NCBI GenBank assembly: GCA_021405325.1
Contig: QWII01000001.1
Location: forward strand, 186,001-250,000
DNA from: Caldilinea sp. CFX5
GTDB lineage: Bacteria > Chloroflexota > Anaerolineae > Caldilineales > Caldilineaceae
DNA length: 64,000 bases
Direction: 5' to 3'
The notes beneath the pieces are model-generated. The model searched no databases, had not been told where the DNA came from, and was given only the letters and a program-made list of their open reading frames with translations. The translations under genes were made by a program, and so were the position numbers. Shown one piece after another: positions 29,478 through 37,926 of this stretch (position 1 is its first letter; each line of letters opens with the position of its first letter).

Positions 29478-31292
29478 ATGCCTACCATTACTGTGCAAAA
29501 AGCGGACTTATACCGTCTGGCTGAATTACCTGACACGCTTACGCTGGAAGAGTTAGAGGCGCGCTTGCCGCTGGTCAAAGGTGAGTTGAGCGTTCGTGGC
29601 CGCGACGGGCGCAAACTGAACGCCGTCGAAGCAAATAAACTACTGGTCGAGCATCAACTTGACTTGCGCATTGAGCTAAACGACACCAATCGCCCTGATC
29701 TGTGGTGTGTCGAGGGGGTGGCGCGCCAGTTACGCGACCACGCCCGTGGCTACACGAATAAATACTCATTTTTCACAGCAAGTCCAGTTGAACGCCGAAT
29801 TGAGGTTGATCCTGACCTTGCGACCTTCCGCCCGTTTATCGGCGGCTTTCTGGCGACCGGACAGGTGGTGACCGAAGAAAGTTTGCTGGCCTTTATCGAC
29901 GCCCAGGAAACTTTGACGCGCAACTTTGGTCGCAAGCGACAGAGTGTTTCGATTGGGTTGTATCGAGGCGACACCTTAACCTTTCCCATCCGCTATCAAG
30001 CGGTAGGGCGGTCGGCGTTGCGTTTTGAACCCCTAGCCCCGGCTAGCGAAGCAGGCACAACCTGGCCGGTTGGCACAGCGCTTACGCCGGACGAAATTCT
30101 AGTGCAACACCCAACGGGGCGCGAATATGCCTGGATTCTGGACGGCCTTGAGCAGGTGCCGCTGCTCACCGATGCGACGGGCAACGTCCTCTCCTTCCCG
30201 CCGATTATCAACAGCGCTGACCTGGGACGGGTGCAGCCGGGGATGAGTACGCTCTTTGTTGAGGCGACCGGCACGGAGTTAGATCAGGTGTTGCTGACGC
30301 TCAACATCTTAGCGGCGAACCTGGCGGATCGGGGTTGGCAGATCGAGCCGGTCACCACTTGCTATCCGTATGATACAGTGCGGGGGCAAACCGTTACAAC
30401 GCCCCATCCGCTGGCAATCACCCTGGATGTACCACTGGGCGAGTTTGAACGCCTGTTGGGTGAACGGCTGAACACAGATGAAGTGCAACAACGGCTAGCG
30501 GCCTATGGTGTTGCGGCGGTTTCGCATGACCAGCAGATCACCGCCACCGCGCCCAGCTATCGCCAGGACTATTTGCATGTCGTCGATGTGGTTGAAGATT
30601 ATGCCATCAGCCGCGGGTATGACAGCTTTGCCATTGCCATGCCCGCCGATTTCACCGTGGGTAAACTACAGCCGCTGACTGAGTTTGAGGATTTGGTGCG
30701 CGATTTGCTGATTGGCTTTGGCTTTGAAGAGGCGTTTTGCAACATCCTGACCAGTCGAGAACAATTGCAACAACGAATGAACCTTGTTGCTGACGGGCCG
30801 GGCGCGCCCCCCTTTCATGGCGGGACCGTCGTGCAGATTGCCAATGTTATGAATCGCAACTATGCTTATGTGCGTGACTGGATTATCCCGTCGTTGATGG
30901 AAATTGCCGCCCATTCCCTGGGTGCGATCTACCCGCATCGCATCTTTGAGATCGGCGAGGTGGCGGTCTATGATCCGACGCAGAATCTTGGCTCGCGCAC
31001 CGAGTCGCGTGCAGCCGGTCTCATTGCCGATGACGAAGCATCGTTTGACAGCGCACAGTCGGTGATCTATGCACTGCTGGGTAGCTTGGGCATTCAATTT
31101 ACCGTGCAACCGTGGACGCATCCTTCCTTCATTGAAGGGCGCGTCGGCCTGATTCGTACAACCAACGGTGCGCCAGTCGGTTTTCTGGGCGAACTGTCAC
31201 CCCAAGTGTTGACGGCTTGGGGTGTGCGTACACCCATCGCAGCCTTTGAAGTTGGTTTGAATGGACTTTGTGATACGGCTCGTATGGTATAA
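29478..31292 (+). CDS. pheT: Phenylalanyl-tRNA synthetase beta subunit, archaeal/eukaryotic type
   Basis: 604 residues, shorter than the roughly 800 of bacterial PheT. It lacks the N-terminal EMAP-like tRNA-binding domain and the C-terminal ferredoxin-fold anticodon domain. Signatures: IELNDTNRPDLWCVEGVARQ (the archaeal form of NRPD), FPPIINSADLGRV, DVVEDYAISRGYDSF and RDWIIPSLMEIAAHSLGAIY. Together with pheS it forms the alpha2-beta2 enzyme of archaeal type. Both subunits are of one type, as required for pairing. Start ATG 29478 with AAGGGG nine bases before. Confidence 0.94.
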   Translation: MPTITVQKADLYRLAELPDTLTLEELEARLPLVKGELSVRGRDGRKLNAVEANKLLVEHQLDLRIELNDTNRPDLWCVEGVARQLRDHARGYTNKYSFFTASPVERRIEVDPDLATFRPFIGGFLATGQVVTEESLLAFIDAQETLTRNFGRKRQSVSIGLYRGDTLTFPIRYQAVGRSALRFEPLAPASEAGTTWPVGTALTPDEILVQHPTGREYAWILDGLEQVPLLTDATGNVLSFPPIINSADLGRVQPGMSTLFVEATGTELDQVLLTLNILAANLADRGWQIEPVTTCYPYDTVRGQTVTTPHPLAITLDVPLGEFERLLGERLNTDEVQQRLAAYGVAAVSHDQQITATAPSYRQDYLHVVDVVEDYAISRGYDSFAIAMPADFTVGKLQPLTEFEDLVRDLLIGFGFEEAFCNILTSREQLQQRMNLVADGPGAPPFHGGTVVQIANVMNRNYAYVRDWIIPSLMEIAAHSLGAIYPHRIFEIGEVAVYDPTQNLGSRTESRAAGLIADDEASFDSAQSVIYALLGSLGIQFTVQPWTHPSFIEGRVGLIRTTNGAPVGFLGELSPQVLTAWGVRTPIAAFEVGLNGLCDTARMV

Positions 31293-31402
31293 TTCTGATA
31301 AAGTGATAATTCTGATAAAGTTACTACGCAGAATTAAGGCTATGTGATTTGTGAGGTCAGCAGCCACGAATCACGTAGCACGTAGCACGAACAGGATCAG
31401 CC

Positions 31403-31660
31403 ATGTATGTAAGTGCGAAAACACCTAGAGAACATTGCCGGTTGGAGCAGATGGATGACAACCAGTGGCGGGCGTACCACACCGGTCAAGGGGTGGTGAT
31501 TGACGCGCCGGAGCAGCGTTGGGATGAGGAGCGAGCAGCGTTGCGCGCTTTGCATGAGGCCAAGTGGGTTCTCGTTGCCATCACAACGCCGCCCGACAAG
31601 GCAATGCCGGATCGGGTTTATGCACGGTATTTGCCGGAAACAATGGATGCGAAGGCATAG
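31403..31660 (+). CDS. Small protein of unknown function
   Basis: 85 residues, rich in Arg, Glu and Asp, without signal or membrane segment. Features: REHCRLEQMDDNQWRAYH at the N-terminus, PEQRWDEERAALRALHEAK as a probable helix and WVLVAITTPPDKAMPDRVY. AGGATC lies just before the ATG. It ends 18 bases before the AAA-like/PD-(D/E)XK gene and might be its partner. Family not recognised. Confidence 0.6.
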   Translation: MYVSAKTPREHCRLEQMDDNQWRAYHTGQGVVIDAPEQRWDEERAALRALHEAKWVLVAITTPPDKAMPDRVYARYLPETMDAKA

Positions 31661-31678
31661 GGTAAGGCAAGGTGGGCA

Positions 31679-33463
31679 ATGAAATTTCCTTATGGCGATA
31701 GCGATTTTTATCAAATTATCACGGAAGGCTATCTCTATGTGGATCGCACGGATCGGATTCCGCTGCTCGAAGAGGCCGGTAAAAATCTGACCTTCCTGCG
31801 CCCGCGCCGTTTTGGCAAAACGCTCCTGCTCTCGATGTTGGAGTACTATTATGACCTTGCTAAAGCAGATGACTTTGCACGCTTATTTGGGCAACTGACG
31901 ATTGGTCGCAATCCAACGCCACTTCATAACCAGTTCTTGATCATGAAGTGGGATTTCTCGAAGGTGAATTCACAAGGCGCAACCGAAGAAATCAAAAGCG
32001 CCCTACATGACTACTTGAATGAGCGCATCGCCATATTCGTTGACACCTATCAGCCATATTTGACGACGCCGATTCGTCACTACCCGAATAATGCCCTTGT
32101 CTCCTTTGAATCGGTAGTCGCAGCCGTGCAACGCACACCCCATCGGCTCTATTTGCTGATCGATGAGTATGACAATTTTGCCAACGAAGTGATGATGAGT
32201 AACCACCCGACCGGCCATGAACGTTATGAAGCGCTGGTAACTGGTGAAGGTCTACTCAAAACGATCTTTAAGAATGTCAAAGGGGCGATGGATGAAGGAC
32301 TAGGTCGGGTATTCATTACCGGCGTCTCCCCTATCCTCCTGAGCGACATCACGAGCGGTCATAATATTTCTGAGAGCATCACGTTACGCAACGATCTCTT
32401 TGATCTTTGCGGCTTTACAGCAGCAGAGGTGCAGGTTATGGTGGCACAGATTGCCGAACAACGTAACTTGCCGATCAGCAAAGCGCAGGAACTGTTAGCC
32501 TTGATGCGCACCTTCTACAATGGCTCCCGCTTTGTCTATGGCGAACAGCCGTTGATCTATAATCCGACGCTGGTCTTTTATCTCTTGAAATATTTCCAAC
32601 GGGAAGGCAGCTACCCGCGCGAACTGCTTGACACCAATCTAGCACCTGACTATCAGAAATTGGTCTATATTTCGCAGCGACCGAATGGGGAACGACTCAT
32701 TGCCGCCGCCTTGAATGAAGCGGAGCCAATCACCGTTGTGGCGCTGGCCAATCGCTTTGGTCTACGCCAGTTGTTAGCCGAAACCAAGACAACAACCCTC
32801 TTGGCCTCCTTACTTTATTATTTGGGGGCATTGACGTTAGGTGGTGAAACAACAGGGGGCAAGCTTGCGCTACGCGTGCCTAACCTGGTCATGCGCAAAC
32901 TATATATTGAACGATTGCGCGAGTTGGCATTGCCCGAAGTACAAGATCGCGCTGATGGCGTCCAAGCCGCTGAAACGCTGTACGAAAAAGGCGAGTTGCA
33001 ACCGCTGTGCGCGTTCATCGAACAACACTATTTTAAAGTTCTGGACAATCGCGACTATTTACACGCCAATGAGCTAACCGTGAAAATGGCGTTTCTCAGC
33101 CTGCTCTACAATGACACCTTTTACATCATTGACTCAGAGCAACCGGTAGCCCGCGGCTATGCGGACCTAACGATGATTCTCCGCCCGGAGATGTGGCGCT
33201 ATCGGTTGCTCAACATTCTGCTCGAATTCAAATTTATCAAGCCGGGTGAGTTGGGGTTGACCACGGAGCAGGTGAAAACAAAGAGCGAGGCTGAATTAAA
33301 CGCGCTGGATCTGGTCAAAACCAAAATGAGCGAAGCAGTGACCCAAGCCAAACGGTATCGTGCGGTACTCAGCGCCAAATATGGCGAGCCGGAGCGTTTA
33401 CATAGCTATGCAATCGTCGCCATCGGCTTTGAGCGCCTCTTATGGCAGCCAGTCACAGAGTAG
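31679..33463 (+). CDS. AAA-ATPase-like protein with C-terminal PD-(D/E)XK nuclease-like domain
   Basis: 594 residues of the large family usually named AAA-ATPase-like/PD-(D/E)XK nuclease. N-terminal YLYVDRTDRIPLLEE is followed by the short P-loop LRPRRFGKTLLLSML and Walker B LYLLIDEYDNFAN, with VFITGVSPILLSDITSG as sensor-like region. The C-terminal part has GYADLTMIL...LLEFKF, the D and ExK of a restriction-like nuclease, within a 100-residue domain. Such proteins occur in many copies in some phyla and are suspected mobile or defence-related genes, without known function. Flanked by repeats on both sides. Confidence 0.85.
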   Translation: MKFPYGDSDFYQIITEGYLYVDRTDRIPLLEEAGKNLTFLRPRRFGKTLLLSMLEYYYDLAKADDFARLFGQLTIGRNPTPLHNQFLIMKWDFSKVNSQGATEEIKSALHDYLNERIAIFVDTYQPYLTTPIRHYPNNALVSFESVVAAVQRTPHRLYLLIDEYDNFANEVMMSNHPTGHERYEALVTGEGLLKTIFKNVKGAMDEGLGRVFITGVSPILLSDITSGHNISESITLRNDLFDLCGFTAAEVQVMVAQIAEQRNLPISKAQELLALMRTFYNGSRFVYGEQPLIYNPTLVFYLLKYFQREGSYPRELLDTNLAPDYQKLVYISQRPNGERLIAAALNEAEPITVVALANRFGLRQLLAETKTTTLLASLLYYLGALTLGGETTGGKLALRVPNLVMRKLYIERLRELALPEVQDRADGVQAAETLYEKGELQPLCAFIEQHYFKVLDNRDYLHANELTVKMAFLSLLYNDTFYIIDSEQPVARGYADLTMILRPEMWRYRLLNILLEFKFIKPGELGLTTEQVKTKSEAELNALDLVKTKMSEAVTQAKRYRAVLSAKYGEPERLHSYAIVAIGFERLLWQPVTE

Positions 33464-33482
33464 GTTGATTACGGTTGTCACC

Positions 33483-33560
33483 GACACGACAACGGATGCG
33501 GGAAGGAACGGAAATTTCCTGTGCCGGAGAAATCCGCTCCCGCCCACATCCGCTGTAGTG
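33483..33560. repeat. Imperfect palindrome with CGACAACGGAT start
   Basis: The left half (from 33484) and the right half (to about 33560) are complementary with several mismatches. It shares the opening CACGACAACGGAT with the more perfect element at 46819-46898. Confidence 0.5.
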
Positions 33561-33578
33561 TTGCCTGAATTCGTCTTA

Positions 33579-36380
33579 CTACTTCTGGATCAACGGCAGG
33601 AAGAGCGAACGCGTCGTCGGTTGCGCAACCGGATCACCCAGCAGCGCAAATTCGGTGAAGTGATCGAGCGCACCCATTGCTTTGTTGTTGGGAGCATCAA
33701 GCGTCGTCGCCACCAGCACCCACTGACCGGTCGCTTCATCATAGAAATAGAGTTTCAGCGTCCCCTCCACAATTCCCAGCTTTGCCAGGTCGGCATCTGT
33801 GTAGCTGACTTCCAGGTTGTAGTTGGCCTCAAACTGATTGATGGCATCACCCTGGCTGTTCTCGGCAATGAGCCGGAAGAGCCGTAGACCCCGTTTCCCT
33901 GGCGGCAGCGGATGGGTGGGCGTCTGGATCGAGGTATAGAGCAGATCGACGCCGGCGTGGGCATCGGTAGCCGGCAGATCGACCTTGACTTGCCCATCGG
34001 TGCTGGTAAAGCGACCCCACTCGATGATGATACAGATCCGCCACCGTGAGCCACTGATCCAAATCGAGATGCGACCCCGTGCGGCCAGCGTATCGGCAAG
34101 ATTGGTGAGCAGAATTTGCCCATCTTTCACCATGGCTTTGGCGTCGCTATCCGTCACCGGCTGACCGTTGGCCTGAATTTCGATCTTGTCAGCGGTGACT
34201 TCCTGTTTGCCCAGGAAGGTCAAGACGCGCTGTGGATCGACCGGTTGCCCATCCAACTCAGCTTCCGGGTGGTAGGCGATCACCGGGCGGCCATCGACCA
34301 CGACGCGTGGGCTATTGGCCGACCGCAGCGTGATGGTGATGCAGACGCGCCAGTTGCGGCCACTGATCCAGATACCGATGGTCTTGTGTTTCGCCAGCGT
34401 GTTGGCGAGACCGGTAAAGCGCACCTGGTTGCCGGTAACCGTCGCCGTCACTTTTTGGGTCGGGGTGATGATCACCGGATCGGTAAGCACAGCCGCCGCG
34501 CCAAGTGTCGGTTTAAAGAGTTCCACTTTATCCGCCACCACCGGCGTTGAACCAAGCAGGGCCAGCAACCGGCGCACTTCGGTTGGCTGTCCATCAATTT
34601 CGACGATCGGCTCGCTATTGGTCACCTCACGGCCATCCACCGTGACGGCGAGGTTGGCCTTGCTCTCCCAGGTGATGATAATACAGATCCGCCACCGTTT
34701 GCCGCTGATCCAGATGCCGATCTGGGTGCGCGCCGCCAACTCCTGGCCCAGACCGGTCAACAGCAGGTGATCATCGTCCAGGATTGCTTGCACCCCTTGC
34801 GTCAACACTTTGGTCACGCCGGGGTTGGCGGGGTCAAAGAGTTCGATCTTCCCGGCCGTTTCGGCTGCGCCGTCCAGCAGCGCCTGAATCTGCCGCAGTT
34901 CCGTCATCTGACCATCGACCTGGGCTTCCAGTCCTTTCAGCGTCACGTCGCGACCATCGACAGTGACATTTAGGTTGGCGTGACTGCCCCAAGCGAGGAT
35001 AATGCAAACACGCACCTCATCAAGGATCGTGATCCACAGCCCGATTGGGCGCGGCGCCAGGTGTGGCGAGAGGCCCGTGAAGCGCAGATGACTCCCTTCC
35101 ATCACGGCCTGGACGCCTTGGGTCAACACGGTGGTGCTGCTGGGATTAGCCGGGTCAAAGCGTTCGATCTTTTGGGCGGTGACAGCCGTCGTACCGAGCA
35201 GCGCCAGCACCCGGCGCAGATCGGTCGGTCGGCCTTGATATTCCGCTGCAACGCTTTGCAGGGTCGCTACTCGGCCATCAACGGTCACATCCAGGTTGGC
35301 TTTATTGCCCCAGACGATGATGATACAAATGCGCCAGCCACTGCCGCTGACCCAGATGCCAATCCGACCACGCGCCAGGTGTGTGGAGAGGCCGGTCAGC
35401 GAGAGGTGGCTTTCTTTGATCACGGCTTGTACACCCTGCGTCAACACTTTGGTGATGGTGGGAGTGGCTGTGTCGAACAGTTCAATTTTCTCTGCTGTCA
35501 CTGGCGCCGCCCCCAGGAAGGCGAGCACGCGCCGCAGTTCGACGGACTGGCCATTCAGTTGCGCCTCGGTGCCCTCAACCGTGACTTCACGGCCATCGAC
35601 GCTCACATCCAGGTTGGCTTTACTCTCCCAACGAATGATGATGCAGATACGCCAACCACTACCGCTGACCCAGATGCCGATCCGCCCGCGCAGGGCCACT
35701 TCACGGGCGAGGCCGGTCAGGTGCAAGGTGTTGCCATGCACAATGGCCTGCACCCCCTCCGTCACTACGCTGGTAACAGTGGGGTTGGCAGGGTTGAAGA
35801 GTTCGATCCTCTCCGCTGTCACCAGATCAGGCCCTAAAAACGCCAGGAGTTGCGGCAAGGGAACCAGTTGCCCCTGCAATTGCGCTTCCGTTCCCTCGAC
35901 GGTAACATCACGCCCATCGACGCTGACATCCAGATTCGCCTTGCTGCCCCAGGTGAAGATAATACAAACCCGCCAGTTGGCGCCGCTGATCCAGATGCCA
36001 ATGCGGCCACGCGCCGCCAGGGTTTGGGCCAGATTGGTGACTTTGATCGTGCGGCCATGTACCTCAGCGGCCACATTCGTGACGAGGATGGGCGTATCCG
36101 GCGGCGCAAAGACCTCCACCAAGTCCGCCGTGACCGGCTCCAGACCGATTACCTTTAACACCTCAGTATAGGTGGCGGTGCTGCCGTTGAGTTGGGCTTC
36201 CACCCCTTCGACCGTGACGGCGCGGCCATCGACCCAGACCGTCAGCTCATCCCCGTCGGCGGCGGCCACCGGTTGCGACCAGGCGCCAACCACCATGAAC
36301 AAGCCAAACAAAAGACCCAACGCCAACAGGCAGGGTCGCACAAAGGACAAACGTTTTGCAGAATTAGCGCTCCATTCCAT
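33579..36380 (-). CDS. Secreted protein made of seven ~105-residue repeats with an IGIWISG...CIII signature
   Basis: 933 residues. After a signal peptide (hydrophobic PCLLALGLLFGLFMVVGAW, cleavage near AAA) come seven tandem repeats of about 103-114 residues to roughly residue 760. Each opens with a V(D/T)VDGR strand, has an EAQLNGQ-like turn, an LLALLG helix and TAEKIELFDPANP, and ends IGIWISGSGWRICIIIxW. A C-terminal domain of about 140 residues follows (YNLEVSYTDADL, LKLYFYDEATGQWVLV). The last residues LFLPLIQK resemble the C-terminal tail common on exported Chloroflexota proteins. ATG 36380 has AGGAGG ten bases upstream. Single gene. I recognise no family for the repeat. Confidence 0.85.
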   Translation of the reverse strand: MEWSANSAKRLSFVRPCLLALGLLFGLFMVVGAWSQPVAAADGDELTVWVDGRAVTVEGVEAQLNGSTATYTEVLKVIGLEPVTADLVEVFAPPDTPILVTNVAAEVHGRTIKVTNLAQTLAARGRIGIWISGANWRVCIIFTWGSKANLDVSVDGRDVTVEGTEAQLQGQLVPLPQLLAFLGPDLVTAERIELFNPANPTVTSVVTEGVQAIVHGNTLHLTGLAREVALRGRIGIWVSGSGWRICIIIRWESKANLDVSVDGREVTVEGTEAQLNGQSVELRRVLAFLGAAPVTAEKIELFDTATPTITKVLTQGVQAVIKESHLSLTGLSTHLARGRIGIWVSGSGWRICIIIVWGNKANLDVTVDGRVATLQSVAAEYQGRPTDLRRVLALLGTTAVTAQKIERFDPANPSSTTVLTQGVQAVMEGSHLRFTGLSPHLAPRPIGLWITILDEVRVCIILAWGSHANLNVTVDGRDVTLKGLEAQVDGQMTELRQIQALLDGAAETAGKIELFDPANPGVTKVLTQGVQAILDDDHLLLTGLGQELAARTQIGIWISGKRWRICIIITWESKANLAVTVDGREVTNSEPIVEIDGQPTEVRRLLALLGSTPVVADKVELFKPTLGAAAVLTDPVIITPTQKVTATVTGNQVRFTGLANTLAKHKTIGIWISGRNWRVCITITLRSANSPRVVVDGRPVIAYHPEAELDGQPVDPQRVLTFLGKQEVTADKIEIQANGQPVTDSDAKAMVKDGQILLTNLADTLAARGRISIWISGSRWRICIIIEWGRFTSTDGQVKVDLPATDAHAGVDLLYTSIQTPTHPLPPGKRGLRLFRLIAENSQGDAINQFEANYNLEVSYTDADLAKLGIVEGTLKLYFYDEATGQWVLVATTLDAPNNKAMGALDHFTEFALLGDPVAQPTTRSLFLPLIQK

Positions 36381-36497
36381 CGATTGATGCCTCCTATGCA
36401 ATTGTCATCATGGGATTTGATTTCGGCGGGCGCGGAGAGAGTGCAGTGTATTTAAACAGACGTTTGGTATGCGCTTTCGATACGGTCAACATCGCAA

Positions 36498-36526
36498 TTG
36501 CCGGGAAATTTAACATAGTGTACACT
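36498..36526 (+). promoter_or_regulatory. Candidate trpB promoter
   Basis: TTGCCG (36498-36503), 17-base spacer, TACACT (36521-36526), predicting a start near 36533 and a leader of about 78 bases. No Trp-codon leader peptide or terminator/antiterminator pair is visible in that leader. Confidence 0.5.
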
Positions 36527-36610
36527 ACAGCCAGGCAATTTTGCGTGCAATCGAGAGCAAGCGGTGGTTGGCCGACAGGAAGACTGCCGCCGGTCAATTG
36601 AGGACAAGGT

Positions 36611-37849
36611 ATGACCACAACGAAACAACCGGCTGTTAATTACAGTGCCTACCCTGACGAATCCGGCCACTTCGGGCCGTATGGCGGCAAGTTTGTACCA
36701 GAGACGCTCATGCCCGCCCTGGAAGAGCTGGAAGAAGCCTACCTCCAGGCGCGCAATGACAAGGAGTTTATGGCCGAACTGGCCTATCTCCAACGCACCT
36801 TTATCGGTCGGCCCACGCCGATCACCTATGCGCGACGGCTCAGTCAACACCTGGGCGGGGCGCAGATTTATTTGAAGCGCGAAGACCTGGCCCACACCGG
36901 CGCCCACAAAATCAACAATGCGCTCGGTCAGGCGTTATTGATGAAGCGCAAGATGGGCAAGACGCGTATTGTGGCGGAGACAGGCGCCGGTCAACATGGC
37001 GTAGCGACGGCGACGGTAGCGGCCTGGCTGGGCATTGAGTGTGTGGTCTACATGGGCACGGTAGATATGGCGCGGCAACAGCCCAATGTCTTCCGCATGC
37101 GCTTGCTGGGCACCGAAGTGCGTGGCGTCGAGAGTGGCAGTAAGACGCTCAAGGACGCCATCAACGAAGCAATTCGCGACTGGGTCACCAATGTGCAGAA
37201 TACCCACTACCTGCTGGGCAGCGTCCTGGGGCCGCACCCCTACCCGGCCATGGTGCGCGATTTCCAGAGCATTATCGGCTGCGAAGCCGTTTACCAGATG
37301 CGTGACAGCGAGGATGGCCCCAAGCGCTTGCCCGATGCCGTGGTGGCCTGTGTGGGCGGCGGCAGCAATGCGATTGGCATCTTCCACTCCTTCCTCGATT
37401 TTGAAAATGTGCGGTTGATCGGCGTCGAAGCGGGCGGGCATGGCATTGCAGGAGGCGAACATGCGGCACGCTTTGCCGACCCCAAGATTGGTCGCCTGGG
37501 TATTTTACAAGGCACCAAAAGCTATGTCATGCAGGACGAAGATGGGCAGATCGCCCTCACCCACAGCATTAGCGCCGGTCTGGACTATGCCAGCGTCGGC
37601 CCGGAACATGCCTGGCTGCGCGACCTGGGCCGCACCGAGTACAGCTACTGCACCGACGACGACGCTATGCAGGGCTTCAAGCTCCTCTGCCAGTTGGAAG
37701 GGATTATTCCGGCGCTGGAAAGCTCGCACGCCATCGGCCATGTGATGAAGCTGGCGCCCCAAATGGCGAAAGACCAGATTATCCTGGTCAATGTCAGTGG
37801 ACGTGGGGACAAAGATTTGAATACGGTCATGCAGGTGTTGCAGGCGTAG
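36611..37849 (+). CDS. trpB: Tryptophan synthase beta subunit
   Basis: PLP enzyme joining indole and serine; 412 residues, TrpB1 type. Signatures: [49 protein letters not shown] with the PLP lysine, [29 protein letters not shown] (phosphate loop) and [21 protein letters not shown] lies before the ATG. trpA is not the next gene: an opposite-strand glycosyltransferase gene separates the two, so the usual coupling of trpB and trpA is lost. Confidence 0.98.
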   Translation: MTTTKQPAVNYSAYPDESGHFGPYGGKFVPETLMPALEELEEAYLQARNDKEFMAELAYLQRTFIGRPTPITYARRLSQHLGGAQIYLKREDLAHTGAHKINNALGQALLMKRKMGKTRIVAETGAGQHGVATATVAAWLGIECVVYMGTVDMARQQPNVFRMRLLGTEVRGVESGSKTLKDAINEAIRDWVTNVQNTHYLLGSVLGPHPYPAMVRDFQSIIGCEAVYQMRDSEDGPKRLPDAVVACVGGGSNAIGIFHSFLDFENVRLIGVEAGGHGIAGGEHAARFADPKIGRLGILQGTKSYVMQDEDGQIALTHSISAGLDYASVGPEHAWLRDLGRTEYSYCTDDDAMQGFKLLCQLEGIIPALESSHAIGHVMKLAPQMAKDQIILVNVSGRGDKDLNTVMQVLQA

Positions 37850-37854
37850 CGTTG

Positions 37855-37919
37855 GTTAGGTGGTTGGTTGATTCGGTGGTTGAGCTTGTCGAAACCACCG
37901 AATCAACCAACCGCCTAAC
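37855..37919. repeat. Palindromic repeat with TTGAGCTTGTCGAAA centre
   Basis: 25-base arms (37855-37879 and 37895-37919, one mismatch) of GGTTGGTTGATTCGGTGG wording enclose TTGAGCTTGTCGAAA, the reverse complement of the TTCGACAAGCTCA centre. It starts six bases after the trpB stop. Confidence 0.85.
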
Positions 37920-37926
37920 TAGCCAT

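Noticed and set aside
34980..36171. Long plus-strand frames of 285 and 291 codons
   Set aside because: Antisense to the repeat protein; their own repeats merely mirror the seven units.
33579..36380. Frameshifted or fused gene because of unusual length and repetition
   Set aside because: One uninterrupted frame with signal peptide, regular repeats and a typical C-terminal tail.
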